Assembly (NCBI RefSeq): GCF_000422845.1
Contig: NZ_AUGV01000004.1
Location: forward strand, 467,382 to 531,381
Source of the DNA: Oceanobacter kriegii DSM 6294
GTDB taxonomy: Bacteria; Pseudomonadota; Gammaproteobacteria; Pseudomonadales; Oceanobacteraceae
Length of the DNA stretch: 64,000 bases
Direction: 5' to 3'
Part shown: positions 46,764-56,052 of the stretch, piece by piece
Position numbering within the stretch: position 1 is the first letter of the stretch
How the letters are laid out: every line of letters starts with the position of its first letter
Program-made: the position numbers and the translations under genes
The notes under the pieces: model-generated
What the model saw: only the letters and a program-made list of their open reading frames with translations
Databases searched by the model: none
Told to the model about the DNA's origin: nothing

Positions 46764-47726
46764 TCAAAGCACATCCGGACCAACCGGCACGATGCCACCC
46801 GGGTTCAGCGCCTTGATGGAGTAATAACCAGCCTTGATATGGTCAATACGCACGGTCTCGGCAATACCCGGCAAGGCCAGAATGCGTTTCATATACGCGT
46901 GCAGTTTCGGCATATCCAACACACGGTGGCGGTTGGTTTTAAACAGGCCGTAGTAGGCTGCGTCGAACCGCACCAGAGTAACAAACAGACGAATATCCGC
47001 CTCGGTCAGCTGCTCGCCCAGCAAGTAGGAACGGCCATCGGCCAACTGCTGTTCGAGCCGGTCCATGGCGTTGAATACGTTGCCATAGGCTTCTTCATAG
47101 GCTTGCTGGCTGCTGGCAAATCCCGCCTGATAAACGCCGTTGTTGAAGTTCGGATAAATCCAGTCGTTCAAGGCATCAATCTCTGCCGCCAGTGCCTGCG
47201 GATACAAATCCGGACCTTCACTGGTGAAGTTCACAAAGGCAGTGTTCAACATACGGATGATGTCGGCGGACTCGTTGCTCACCATGCGGTCGGTTTGCTT
47301 GTCCCACAGCACAGGGACGGTAGCCCGGCCGGTAAAGCTCGGGTCGGCACGGGTATACAGCTCGTGCATATAACGGCTGTTATGCAACGGATCGGCGCTG
47401 CTGCCCGGAAACTGGCTGCTGTCATCGACAGCAAACTGCCAGCCCTGATCGGTCAATACCGGATTCACCACCGAGACAGAAATCATCTCTTGCAGGCCTT
47501 TCAGCGCTCGCACCATCAGGGTTCTGGATGCCCAGGGACAAATGTAGGCGACGTACAGGTGGTACCTGCCCGGCTCGGCCTTGAAACCGGCGTCACCGGT
47601 GGGGCCGGCGCTGCCATCCGGAGTAATCCAGTGTCGAAACGACGAGGTCTGACGAATAAAGCGTCCTTCGCCGTCCTTGCTCTGTACCGGCTGCCAATCT
47701 TGCTGCCATTGCCCATTAACCAACAT
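46764..47726 (-). CDS. yqjG: Glutathionyl-hydroquinone reductase, YqjG/Xi-class GST
   Basis: The protein is 320 residues from the ATG at 47726 with AGGAG upstream. The active site is CPWA in YICPWASRTL, characteristic of glutathionyl-hydroquinone reductases that remove glutathione from hydroquinone adducts. The C-terminal helical domain includes LTEADIRLFVTLVRFDA. It sits 81 bp after DoxX on the same strand. Confidence 0.92.
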   Translation of the reverse strand: MLVNGQWQQDWQPVQSKDGEGRFIRQTSSFRHWITPDGSAGPTGDAGFKAEPGRYHLYVAYICPWASRTLMVRALKGLQEMISVSVVNPVLTDQGWQFAVDDSSQFPGSSADPLHNSRYMHELYTRADPSFTGRATVPVLWDKQTDRMVSNESADIIRMLNTAFVNFTSEGPDLYPQALAAEIDALNDWIYPNFNNGVYQAGFASSQQAYEEAYGNVFNAMDRLEQQLADGRSYLLGEQLTEADIRLFVTLVRFDAAYYGLFKTNRHRVLDMPKLHAYMKRILALPGIAETVRIDHIKAGYYSIKALNPGGIVPVGPDVL

Positions 47727-47806
47727 GATAGTGCTCCTGCTGTTGCATGATGAAAGCCGCCTCAGCTGATTCAGCATTGGCGGCCGTTGCGGCGTTCAAT
47801 AAAGAA

Positions 47807-48313
47807 TCAGTGTGCTGCTTTGGCGGCATCTGCGAGGTTGTCGCGCAGCGAGTTGTCTTGCTGCAAGGCGCTGAAAATCACATTGTCGAGCGCCAGCTTG
47901 CCTGCACCCTGCACCGCCAGAGCGACCGTTACCGCCAGCAGGCTGAGTGCGTATTCATAACCGCCGTTGCTGAGGAACAAACCGTGGCTGATGTGGGTGC
48001 TGAAGATAGCGACCACCATGGTGAATGCCGTCACCAGCGCTGCCGGACGGGTCAGCAGACCCAGTACCAGCGCCAGACCACCAAAGAACTCGGCACTGCC
48101 CGCCAACAAGGCCATCAGGTAACCCGGCTCCAGACCAATGCTGGCCATCCACTGACCCGTACCTTCAAGGCCATAACCACCAAACCAGCCAAACAGTTTT
48201 TGGGAGCCGTGGGCCGCCAGCACAATGCCAACCGGTACGCGCAGAATCAGCGCCGCCAGACCCGCGTTGCTGCGGAATACAGAAGCCAGGAAGTTTGAAG
48301 AAGAAGTGCTCAT
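47807..48313 (-). CDS. DoxX family membrane protein
   Basis: The protein is 168 residues from the ATG at 48313 with GAGGAC upstream. It has four membrane segments with the family features LILRVPVGIVLAAHGSQKLFGWFGG and LLAGSAEFFGGLALVLGLLTRPAAL. The C-terminal end is KAAH. YqjF in E. coli, its likely counterpart, responds to nitroaromatic and quinone products. It is divergent from a LysR gene. Confidence 0.9.
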   Translation of the reverse strand: MSTSSSNFLASVFRSNAGLAALILRVPVGIVLAAHGSQKLFGWFGGYGLEGTGQWMASIGLEPGYLMALLAGSAEFFGGLALVLGLLTRPAALVTAFTMVVAIFSTHISHGLFLSNGGYEYALSLLAVTVALAVQGAGKLALDNVIFSALQQDNSLRDNLADAAKAAH

Positions 48314-48530
48314 ATCAGTGTCCTCATAACCGAGAAGGAAGTTGGGTTTCCGGTTGTCTCCGGAAGATGAGACCACTTTACTATCGCCTTATAGAGTCAG
48401 TAAGAGCACTTTCATTGCTTCTTTATAAACATAATGTTGATATTAGTGGCACGATTTAGTCGCTACAGTAGCGCCCTGATAACGCCACCCGTGTGGCTTC
48501 CTATAACGAGTTACGGCAAAGAGAACCGCT

Positions 48531-49442
48531 ATGGACAGAATTGACGCCATGCGCACCTTTATTACGGTGGTCAATGAAGGTGCCTTCAGCCGAGCCGCCG
48601 AACGGCTGGAAATGTCGCCACAATTGGTCAGCAAGTACGTATCGCAGCTGGAACAGCGGCTGGGCGTACGACTACTGAACCGCACGACCCGCAAGGTGCA
48701 CCTTACCGAAGCAGGCAGTCGCTACTTTGAACGCGCCCAGCAACTGCTGGACGACATGGACGATCTGGAAAACCAGCTCGACGACTGGCAAGACGGTGCC
48801 CAGGGTACTCTGAAAATCACTGCGCCGGTGTCGTTTGCAACCCAGCATCTGGCCCCACTGTTGTGTGACTTCCAGAGCGAAAACCCCAACGTCAGCATTG
48901 ATGTGCAGTTGAACGACCGCAAGGTGGACATTGTACAGGAAGGCTTCGATGTGGCCTTGCGGATTGGCCACCTGAAAAACAGCTCGCTGATTGCTCGCCG
49001 CATTGCCCCGGTTCGACTGGTCACCTGCGCTTCTCCGGCGTATCTGGATCAGCATGGCCGTCCGCAAACCCTGCAACAACTGCGGCAACACCGCTACCTC
49101 AGATACAGCTATATGGATGCCGACACCGGCACCGCCCAGCATGCCGAGCTGTTTGCCGGTCGCCACCAGCACGCCGATCTGGTCAGCAACAACGGCGATA
49201 TTCTGGTTCAGGCCGCCATCGCCGGAGCCGGTATTGCCGTGCAGCCGAGCTTTATTTGTGGCAAAGCCATCGCGGAAGGAAAACTGGAAGTATTGTTGGC
49301 GGATCAGGAACCCGAGCCAATGAACCTGTACGCGGTTTATGCCCATCGCCAGTTTTTGGCCAGCAAGGTACGCCGGTTTATCGATTTCCTCAGCACTTAC
49401 TACGGCGAAGTGCCCTACTGGGATGCCTACAGCAACGGGTAA
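48531..49442 (+). CDS. LysR-type regulator, YhaJ-like by context
   Basis: The 303-residue protein has the helix-turn-helix AFSRAAERLEMSPQLVSKYVSQLEQRLG and a full effector domain. It faces the DoxX-yqjG-YgiD genes from the other side of a 217-bp promoter region, as E. coli YhaJ does for yqjF and neighbours. A similar role as a sensor of aromatic or quinone compounds is inferred. A strong palindrome follows its stop. Confidence 0.9.
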   Translation: MDRIDAMRTFITVVNEGAFSRAAERLEMSPQLVSKYVSQLEQRLGVRLLNRTTRKVHLTEAGSRYFERAQQLLDDMDDLENQLDDWQDGAQGTLKITAPVSFATQHLAPLLCDFQSENPNVSIDVQLNDRKVDIVQEGFDVALRIGHLKNSSLIARRIAPVRLVTCASPAYLDQHGRPQTLQQLRQHRYLRYSYMDADTGTAQHAELFAGRHQHADLVSNNGDILVQAAIAGAGIAVQPSFICGKAIAEGKLEVLLADQEPEPMNLYAVYAHRQFLASKVRRFIDFLSTYYGEVPYWDAYSNG

Positions 49443-49500
49443 CGCAGGTTTCCCTCACGCAGTCAGAACCCCCAAAGTGCACAGCATGCTAAAAACAACA

Positions 49501-49528
49501 ATGCCGGACAAGCGCGCTTGTCCGGCAT
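49501..49528. terminator. Perfect palindromic terminator after the LysR gene
   Basis: ATGCCGGACAAGCG followed by its exact complement makes a 28-bp palindrome, 59 bp past the LysR stop. It also faces the gene that ends at 49635 on the other strand. Confidence 0.7.
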
Positions 49529-49634
49529 CAAGGTCCCTGGCAGCCTTCCATTCATACAACGACGAGGCTGTCGGGAGGGGGTGGTCATCGCTTGTCCCTG
49601 AATCTGGTAACAGCGAACCGATGACCAAACCCGA

Positions 49635-50009
49635 TCAGTACATGGTACGCATCATCATGTTCAGCTGATCACGCTGGCTATCAGTCAGCATGGCAACCGC
49701 TTCCTGTTCAGCCTGCTGGGTGCTCTTGAAGTTGATGGACTCCAGACGCTGTTCCTGGGCATCGCTCAGAGACAGGGTTTCCAGCGCTTTCAGCAGTGGA
49801 GAGCTCAGCGTCAGGTGACGAGTTGGCTGCTGGGCGTGGTTTACATCGGCTGGACGCTCGGCCCAGTGAATGTTGTCGGTGGAACCGGAAGCAACCACTT
49901 TGGTTGGCAGATCAACCCACTGATGAGTCTCTGCCATGCTTGCAGCACTGCCCAGAGTGAATACGGATGCCAGTGCGCCAGCCAGAATAGTTTTGTTAAT
50001 AGTGCTCAT
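49635..50009 (-). CDS. Small exported protein
   Basis: The protein is 124 residues from the ATG at 50009 with AAGGAAA upstream. It has a signal peptide (INKTILAGALASVFTLGSAASMA) and a soluble mature part with DAQEQRLESINFKSTQQAEQEAVAML near the end. The closing helix (TDSQRDQLNMMMR) looks like the LTxxQ pattern of Spy/CpxP proteins. Family membership is tentative. A Spy-like gene lies nearby on the same strand. Confidence 0.6.
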   Translation of the reverse strand: MSTINKTILAGALASVFTLGSAASMAETHQWVDLPTKVVASGSTDNIHWAERPADVNHAQQPTRHLTLSSPLLKALETLSLSDAQEQRLESINFKSTQQAEQEAVAMLTDSQRDQLNMMMRTMY

Positions 50010-50069
50010 GTCGTCTTTCCTCTTGAATGGAATCAGTTTGAAAACGCGATGAAGCAGAAATCGCGTCAT

Positions 50070-50376
50070 TGAGCAAACTGTACAATCCCATTAGCGATGC
50101 ATTAAGACGTCTTTCATGGACTGATTAACAACAAAATAAGGACAATAGCAGCGGAACTTTTCAGAAACCCGCCAGTACATGGCCCGTTTTGACGTTTTTA
50201 GAGGATTCCGAGAGGCCTTGGCGAATACCCGACTGGCAGCAAACTACCTCCCAAAGACCAACAAAAAAGGAGGCACAATGGCCTCCTTCGGGTTCTCTCA
50301 TCCTGCTTTCAAGCCAGCTTTTAACCCAGCTTTCAAACCAGCTCAGAGCCGGCGCTCAAGCGGATTGTTTTGCGGC
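50070..50376. other. Intergenic region with terminator and short repeats
   Basis: No gene. It contains the Spy-like gene's terminator at 50263-50288 and, at 50308-50345, imperfect repeats of a unit like CTTTCAAGCCAG that differ slightly in each copy. Confidence 0.5.
50263..50288 (-). terminator. Terminator downstream of the Spy-like gene
   Basis: On the minus strand AAGGAGG pairs with CCTCCTT across an 8-base loop, followed by a T run; it lies 88 bp beyond the stop. Confidence 0.75.
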
Positions 50377-50943
50377 TCAAGAACGACGCTTGTCATCAGA
50401 GCGCTTACCGTCCTTACGGCCCGGGCGGTCTTCACGCAATTCCTTACGCTGTTCGTCGGTCAACAGGTCCAGGGCGTTCAGACGCGCAGACGTTTCTACC
50501 AGGAAGACCTTTTTCTGCAGCTCAGCCAGCTCGGCGAAGGCTTTGTTCAGCGCCTTGCTGTCGAACTTGTCGGCACGGTACAGATCGCGAATCTTGTTGT
50601 TCACGTCCATCATGTCGCCACGGATGGCCCAGTCGTCCTTGCGCGCCTTGTCGCGGATGGCGGTCAGTTTGTCTTGCTGCTCATCGGTCAGCTCCAGCTG
50701 ACGGAAGCCCAGATCCATACCACGAGGACCAAAACCACGAGCGCCTTTTTCGCCACGCTCGTCACGGCCCATACGCTTGAAGCCGCCGTCACGACGGTCG
50801 TCGCCTTTCACACGCAGTTCGTGCTGCTTGCCATCGCGCTTGGCGCTTTTATCGGAGCTTTCAGCGTTGGCACTAACGGCGGTCGCTGACAAACACACAG
50901 CCATCAGGCCAGCCGCAATCATTTTGGAATTCAACTTGTTCAT
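50377..50943 (-). CDS. Spy/CpxP-like periplasmic protein
   Basis: The 188-residue protein has a signal peptide ending SANAES and two LTxxQ-type motifs, LTDEQQDKL and LTDEQRKEL, on either side of a helical core. The ends are highly basic and charged. Spy proteins bind unfolded proteins in the periplasm under envelope or metal stress. It seems to be a single gene. Confidence 0.82.
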   Translation of the reverse strand: MNKLNSKMIAAGLMAVCLSATAVSANAESSDKSAKRDGKQHELRVKGDDRRDGGFKRMGRDERGEKGARGFGPRGMDLGFRQLELTDEQQDKLTAIRDKARKDDWAIRGDMMDVNNKIRDLYRADKFDSKALNKAFAELAELQKKVFLVETSARLNALDLLTDEQRKELREDRPGRKDGKRSDDKRRS

Positions 50944-51280
50944 GGCGTCTCCTTGTTCCCCGTCCGGGGAGAAATTGCTGGCAATACCAGCGTCTCTGGC
51001 GAGTGTTGGAAGGCATTTTTACGACTGGATGATTACTAAACCGGCTACCGAAAGCCTGTTTGGTATTTGCCCATGCGCAATCCCGATACCGGATTTGCCA
51101 ATCCCAGATTGTCACAAGCAGGGAACACTGTGTTGCCCTGATTCAGACTCGCTGTTGTTTTTTCGCCCGGCGTTTCCGGGCGAGGACAGGGATAGATTGG
51201 CCTGCAGGCCGTTAAGACGCGGTTAACCTGCTGCAAAGAAAGGTGAAGATAACGTAAACCGATTGGCGACTTGAAACGCT

Positions 51281-51919
51281 TCAGTGCCGGTTAACGGTTG
51301 ACAAAAGCGTAGCAGCGCCAACAAACATACCGGCAAAACCCCGGTTCATCAGCTTCTGCTGACGTGGCGATTTCAGGTAACGCAGCACTTTGGCCGCCAG
51401 TCCGGTGTAGCCCAGCATCACAATCATATCGACCGCAATCATGGTCACCATCATCAGGCCATACTGTGGCATCAGCTCGTTGGCCGGGTTAATAAACTGC
51501 GGCAGCACCGCCAGCATAAACACAATCGCCTTGGGGTTGCTGATGTTGACCAGAAAGCCTTTGAAGATCAGCACCTGTGGCGACTCACGCCGCTTGCCGC
51601 CTTCAAATTCCCGCGCTTCGGCTTCCATATCGGTTGCCACCGAGCGCCACTGCTGCCACGCCAAAAACAACAGATACAGCACACCAAACCATTTGATGAC
51701 GGCAAAGGCGGTTTCAGACGCCGCCAGCACCGCGCCCACACCGGCGGCAACAATCAGAATCTGCAACGCCAGCGCGGCCTGCAAACCAATGACGTTCCAG
51801 TAGCCATAAGGAAAGCCGTACTTCATGCCACTGGCCATGGACGCCACTGCGCCAGCACCGGGAGAAATACTGATGATCCAACAAGCGGCAAAAAACGCCA
51901 GCCAGGTTTCCAACGACAT
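51281..51919 (-). CDS. LysE/RhtB family amino-acid exporter
   Basis: The protein is 212 residues from the ATG at 51919 with AGGAG upstream. It has five or six helices and the family opening WLAFFAACWIISISPGAGAVASMASG. The exported substrate is unknown. A heptamer array with G-quadruplex spacing lies about 125 bp upstream and may affect its expression. Confidence 0.9.
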   Translation of the reverse strand: MSLETWLAFFAACWIISISPGAGAVASMASGMKYGFPYGYWNVIGLQAALALQILIVAAGVGAVLAASETAFAVIKWFGVLYLLFLAWQQWRSVATDMEAEAREFEGGKRRESPQVLIFKGFLVNISNPKAIVFMLAVLPQFINPANELMPQYGLMMVTMIAVDMIVMLGYTGLAAKVLRYLKSPRQQKLMNRGFAGMFVGAATLLSTVNRH

Positions 51920-52042
51920 ACACAACTCCTGCGGGCCCGGCCCGATGGCCAAACCCGGATACTATTTTTGACGACGCTATTATTGGATTTCGTGGTGAAG
52001 GGAAACAGAGTCAGAGAGCGGTAAAAGGAGCAGTACAGTTTC

Positions 52043-52121
52043 GGTGTCGGATGTCGGGTGTCGGGTGTCGGGTGTCGGGTGTCGGGTGTCGGGTGTCGGG
52101 TGTCGGGTGTCGGGTGTCGGG
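52043..52121 (+). repeat. (GGGTGTC)n heptanucleotide array
   Basis: About 11 tandem copies of a 7-base unit GGTGTCG/GGGTGTC with one variant (ATGTC). GGG occurs every 7 bases, so any four consecutive units fit the G-quadruplex rule of G3 with 1-7 base loops. It lies between the DUF3482 stop and lysE start. Confidence 0.95.
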
Positions 52122-52191
52122 ACAAGTGCATCAAACACCGCCCCGCAAACCAACATCCACTTACTACCAACAAACACAGACTGGTAACTGG

Positions 52192-53703
52192 TTACACCAG
52201 CTGTTCCAACCAGCTCAGAATCAGGCTTGCCAAGGCCTCGCGGTCTTTATCCGTGGCTTTGCCTTCCGCGAGGGTATTGGCGAGTTTCAATAACTGACGC
52301 TGTTGCTCGGACGCAACGTCTCGCAACACGCTTTGATTGCCCGCATCAGCGACGGTATCGGTGCGGTTACCGTGGGAGTGGCTGGCAATTTCGCGGTAAA
52401 ACAGCAACGCCCTGTCGAGCAATACCACCGGGAACTGAGGGTTTTTACTGGGCCCAACCGTTACCCGGGCGCCACCCAGCGGAATAGCCTTGATCTTCAC
52501 CCGGGTCAGTTCCGCGCCCAAAAACCAGGCACTGCCGCCGCCAATCAAAGCCCCTGCGGTGGCAAACAAACCGGCCGACAAACCACCTACGGCGGCTTCC
52601 AGAGTCACCCCCACCCCAGCGCCCATACCGGCGGCTGCCAACAACACCTGCTTGCGGGTTAAACCCAGCACCTCCCAGGTGGTTTCTGCAAACAGGTCCT
52701 GATGCAGCACCGATTGGGCGGGTAAGGTCAGGTTGAAGTGATTGTGCAAATACAGCTGTCGAATGCTGCCAAACAGGCTCTGCTCGCGCTCGGCAATGGC
52801 TTTTTGATAGTGCCCTAACGCTTGCTCGGTTGCTTGTTCATTGCTGGCTTTCTGAGCCTGCGACGTGCTGCCTAACAAGCCGCCCAGCCCGCTTAAACCA
52901 GAGCTGCCAGAGCCGCCTGAACCAGAACCACTCAAACCCGATGCCGATACTTTTTGCTCAATGGTCAGCTGCAACGCAAATTCCAGGTAGTCGAGTATCT
53001 GCTCAGCCACTTGCTGACGGCGCTGTTGCCAGTTGTGCTCAAACGCGGCAATCGCCTTGTTGAGCTGCGGCTCCCAGCTTTGCTGAATCGCCTTGAGGGT
53101 TTCCAGTAAAGCCAGCCGTTCCGGAAAACGCGCCTGATGGGCGTTGAATTCCCGAATAACGTTAAAGTGACGACGAAAGGCTTGTTCCCAGTCCGGCAAG
53201 TAGTCGCGGTCGTTATCCTTGAAGTTGATCACCGCCATCCGCGGTTTGTTTACCAGGCGCAGGATTTCCATTTCAGCCTGATCCACCGCCAGCAAAGGCC
53301 GTGAACAATCGACCACGTATATCACCGCAGCGCCGTCGGCCAGTGGTTGCAGCAACTGGCAATCGTGGTGGAACACGGGGTCGTTTTCAAAAGTATCCAG
53401 ACAAGCGCGCAGTAGCTCATCGTCGGTTTTGCCGCTGTCACGCATCCAGTCGAGAATACGCTGAGGGTTCTGAAACCCCGGGGTGTCCACCAGCTCCAGC
53501 ACGGTTTCGCCGGCCAGATTCACAGGGAAATACTGGCAGTGAGTGGTTTCACCGGGATAGTCGTTCACCACTACGCTGTCGTCTTCGGTGAGGGTCGACA
53601 ACACCGACGACTTGCCTTCGTTCGGGTGGCCAATCACAGCGATCAAAGGGTGCCCGCCATTGGCTTTCGAGGAACGAGCCATAGCGTTAAACACGGTCGT
53701 CAT
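52192..53703 (-). CDS. DUF3482 family GTPase-like protein
   Basis: The protein is 503 residues from the ATG at 53703. It has the P-loop GHPNEGKSS, the switch region DYPGETTH, DTPGF and NFKDNDRD, so GTP binding is expected. Then come a long helical part and a glycine-rich hydrophobic hairpin (GMGAGVGVTLEAAVGGLSAG), which could insert in the membrane. It overlaps the DUF2868 gene by 4 bp (ATGA), a pair often found together. The role is unknown. Confidence 0.85.
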   Translation of the reverse strand: MTTVFNAMARSSKANGGHPLIAVIGHPNEGKSSVLSTLTEDDSVVVNDYPGETTHCQYFPVNLAGETVLELVDTPGFQNPQRILDWMRDSGKTDDELLRACLDTFENDPVFHHDCQLLQPLADGAAVIYVVDCSRPLLAVDQAEMEILRLVNKPRMAVINFKDNDRDYLPDWEQAFRRHFNVIREFNAHQARFPERLALLETLKAIQQSWEPQLNKAIAAFEHNWQQRRQQVAEQILDYLEFALQLTIEQKVSASGLSGSGSGGSGSSGLSGLGGLLGSTSQAQKASNEQATEQALGHYQKAIAEREQSLFGSIRQLYLHNHFNLTLPAQSVLHQDLFAETTWEVLGLTRKQVLLAAAGMGAGVGVTLEAAVGGLSAGLFATAGALIGGGSAWFLGAELTRVKIKAIPLGGARVTVGPSKNPQFPVVLLDRALLFYREIASHSHGNRTDTVADAGNQSVLRDVASEQQRQLLKLANTLAEGKATDKDREALASLILSWLEQLV

Positions 53704-55352
53704 TGGCTGTCTCCCACATCCACGTGCAGCAACATATTGTGGCACTGCAACAGGTCGAGTTTCTTGCGCCACACTTCCGCCAACCGCGCAGTAAGTGGCT
53801 TGCTGACCGTATCAGCATCCGCTTGCCGCTGGGGTTTGCCCAACAGCACCAGGTGCAGTTGTTTGGCGTCGGTGTTGTGAGCCTGCAGCTGCTCGGCCAG
53901 TACCTTCAACTGTTGCAAGGTTTCTTCAATCGGTGGCTGCCAGCCTTCCAGTACCAGCCAAACGTCCTGTCCGGCTGGGACTTGCGCCTGTTGCAAGCGT
54001 TGCAGCGGGCTGATCTCAAGCGCACTGCCCGACGCTTGCTGGAGCCAGTGACTCAATGCCTCAGCAGGATAGCGTTGCAGCGTTTCCTCCAGCACCCACA
54101 GCCGCAACGCCGCCGGTTCCGTGCTGGTGATGTCCGTCATGGTTGCCAGTGGCGTGTGGCTATCGGCTTGCTCGCCAGTGTGTTGGCTCGGCTGACTGTG
54201 ACTGGAAAAATCCACCGATTGCATACGACGCCACAGAGCCTGATCGTGGTAACCATCAAAAGCCGGTTGGCGCAGCCAGCGGGCTTCCTGAACCACTGCC
54301 CAGCCCCAGACCAATAGCCGTGGCAACAAGCCGTAAACCAGAACGCTGAGCACCATAAACGGCCACCAGGTACGGAAGTCGTCGGCGGCGAAGTCAGCAA
54401 CCTCACTGCCCAGCTGAATGCGGGTGCTGGCAATCTGGGCCAACGACGGATAACCGCTGCCTTCGCCCAGCCACCAACTCCACGGCGTCGCCAACCATTG
54501 CACCAGTGCATGCACGGTATCGGCCGACGCGGTCAGTGAGCTTTGCCAGCCAAAGGCACGGTCGGTAACCGCCAGCAACACCAGCACACAGGCCAAAGCA
54601 CCCAGGTTAAAACCCATGCCGAAGGTCTGAAATAACCGCATCACGCGGTTCAGCATCAGCGGTTTGTAGCGTTGCAGCATTTGCTGCATCAGCTGTGTTT
54701 TGATGGCCGCGTCGTCACGGGATTCGCGGCTGCCGTCAGAACCGGCGTTTGCAGGCGCATCGGTCGCTTTGCCCGAAGCAAGCGCAGACAAGCCACTCAA
54801 ATGACGGGACGCCAGCTTCCAGCATTTACGCCACACGCTCTGGGCCAGCAGTGCCAAAGGCTGATACCAGCGGGCAAATACGTTCTGGCCCATGGCCGCG
54901 GCCACCAGCGTGAACAATAAGCCCACCAGCAACAGCAACTGCGGTAGTACCAGCAGAGCCAGAAACAGGGCCACGTTAACCGGCACTGAACCGTCGTAAA
55001 ACATCGCCGAACTGGCCAGACCCGCGCCGGATAGCAAACCAATCAGCAACATGATCAGACCGGCAGTACGACTGCTGTGTTCCAGAATATCGCCGCCGTC
55101 GGTCGCCAATGGCTGTTGTCGCAGTCGCTCGCTTAGCCAAAACCGATACACAAGAGCACGACGCTTGGGCTCGGCTGCCCGCTGGTAAATATCGCGGTCG
55201 CGTTGGGCCAGTTCAGCATCGCTTTGGCTGCTGCTCTGGTCTTGCAGGCGCAGTTGTTCAAATCGAACCAGGTCGGCCAGCGTCCAGCGCCTGTGGTCAG
55301 ACGCCCTGGCAGTCGTGGTATCGGTGGAATCCTTCGGGGATGACGGGTGCAA
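53700..55352 (-). CDS. DUF2868 domain-containing membrane protein
   Basis: The protein is about 550 residues. The start is uncertain: the open frame reaches 55412 without an ATG, and a TTG at 55352 with AGG upstream is one option. An N-terminal soluble part (RRWTLADLVRFEQLRLQDQ) precedes two helices (residues about 110-170), a central hydrophobic region, and a soluble C-terminal domain with LWVLEETLQRYPAEALSHWL. It is the standard partner of DUF3482 GTPases. The function is unknown. Confidence 0.8.
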   Translation of the reverse strand: MHPSSPKDSTDTTTARASDHRRWTLADLVRFEQLRLQDQSSSQSDAELAQRDRDIYQRAAEPKRRALVYRFWLSERLRQQPLATDGGDILEHSSRTAGLIMLLIGLLSGAGLASSAMFYDGSVPVNVALFLALLVLPQLLLLVGLLFTLVAAAMGQNVFARWYQPLALLAQSVWRKCWKLASRHLSGLSALASGKATDAPANAGSDGSRESRDDAAIKTQLMQQMLQRYKPLMLNRVMRLFQTFGMGFNLGALACVLVLLAVTDRAFGWQSSLTASADTVHALVQWLATPWSWWLGEGSGYPSLAQIASTRIQLGSEVADFAADDFRTWWPFMVLSVLVYGLLPRLLVWGWAVVQEARWLRQPAFDGYHDQALWRRMQSVDFSSHSQPSQHTGEQADSHTPLATMTDITSTEPAALRLWVLEETLQRYPAEALSHWLQQASGSALEISPLQRLQQAQVPAGQDVWLVLEGWQPPIEETLQQLKVLAEQLQAHNTDAKQLHLVLLGKPQRQADADTVSKPLTARLAEVWRKKLDLLQCHNMLLHVDVGDSQ

Positions 55353-55510
55353 GAGAAAACCTGATGTAAAACAGAAAACCCAAGAGTAACGGCGCAGTAC
55401 CGAGTCATACAAGATACTTAAAACCGCAATAGCAAATTACAATCGTTGGGCGGGAGCTTAACCGACGCCATGGCATCCAAGGACAGAAATCATTCGTGAG
55501 GATCACGATC

Positions 55511-55987
55511 ATGGCCCATGCCGAATCAGGACACGCTCCAGGTTTCCAGCCAGAAGGCGAACCCAGCCGCTGGTACGATTTTCTGTGCTATTCGTTGATG
55601 TTTGCTGCCGTGGCAACGGTATTCATCAAATACCTGTTTCCCATTTCCTTTGCGCTGGCCTACCAGCAACCAGTACTGACGCACGTGCAGTGGGACCTTT
55701 GGCCTGCGGTGCATTTCTGGCTGGGCTGGTCGCTGATGCAACACAAGTCCTATGCGCTGACCGCTGCCTTGTTGGTGACGGTGGTTGAGATTGCCTTCAG
55801 CGGCCTGAAACTGGCGATGTTTTTTGCCAACCCGGAATGGACCATCTGGAACGCTAACTGGATGTTGAACGAAGCCCTCTGCGCGTCCATTTTTGTGGCC
55901 TTGTGGTACACCGCCTGGCGTCGCCCGGAAATATTCCCCAATGCCTTTATGCCGTTGCCCTCCAAGGTCCACAGCGAGCGCCGCTAA
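55511..55987 (+). CDS. Integral membrane protein of unknown function
   Basis: The protein is 158 residues from the ATG at 55511, with GAGGATCACG in front; a GTG at 55496 is the alternative. It has four hydrophobic segments (residues about 22-42, 55-70, 75-98 and 108-130) rich in tryptophan and aromatic residues. No family recognised. It stands divergent from the DUF2868 gene and 65 bp before the MalY gene. Confidence 0.65.
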   Translation: MAHAESGHAPGFQPEGEPSRWYDFLCYSLMFAAVATVFIKYLFPISFALAYQQPVLTHVQWDLWPAVHFWLGWSLMQHKSYALTAALLVTVVEIAFSGLKLAMFFANPEWTIWNANWMLNEALCASIFVALWYTAWRRPEIFPNAFMPLPSKVHSERR

Positions 55988-56052
55988 CGGGGTTGAACAC
56001 AGCCCTGCCTGAGCGTTAGTGTCGTGCTTTTAACGCTCAGGATGTCTGGCTT

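Noticed and set aside
52043..52121. CRISPR array
   Set aside because: The unit is 7 bp with no spacers and no cas genes nearby; it is a simple tandem repeat. The same applies to 63913-64000.
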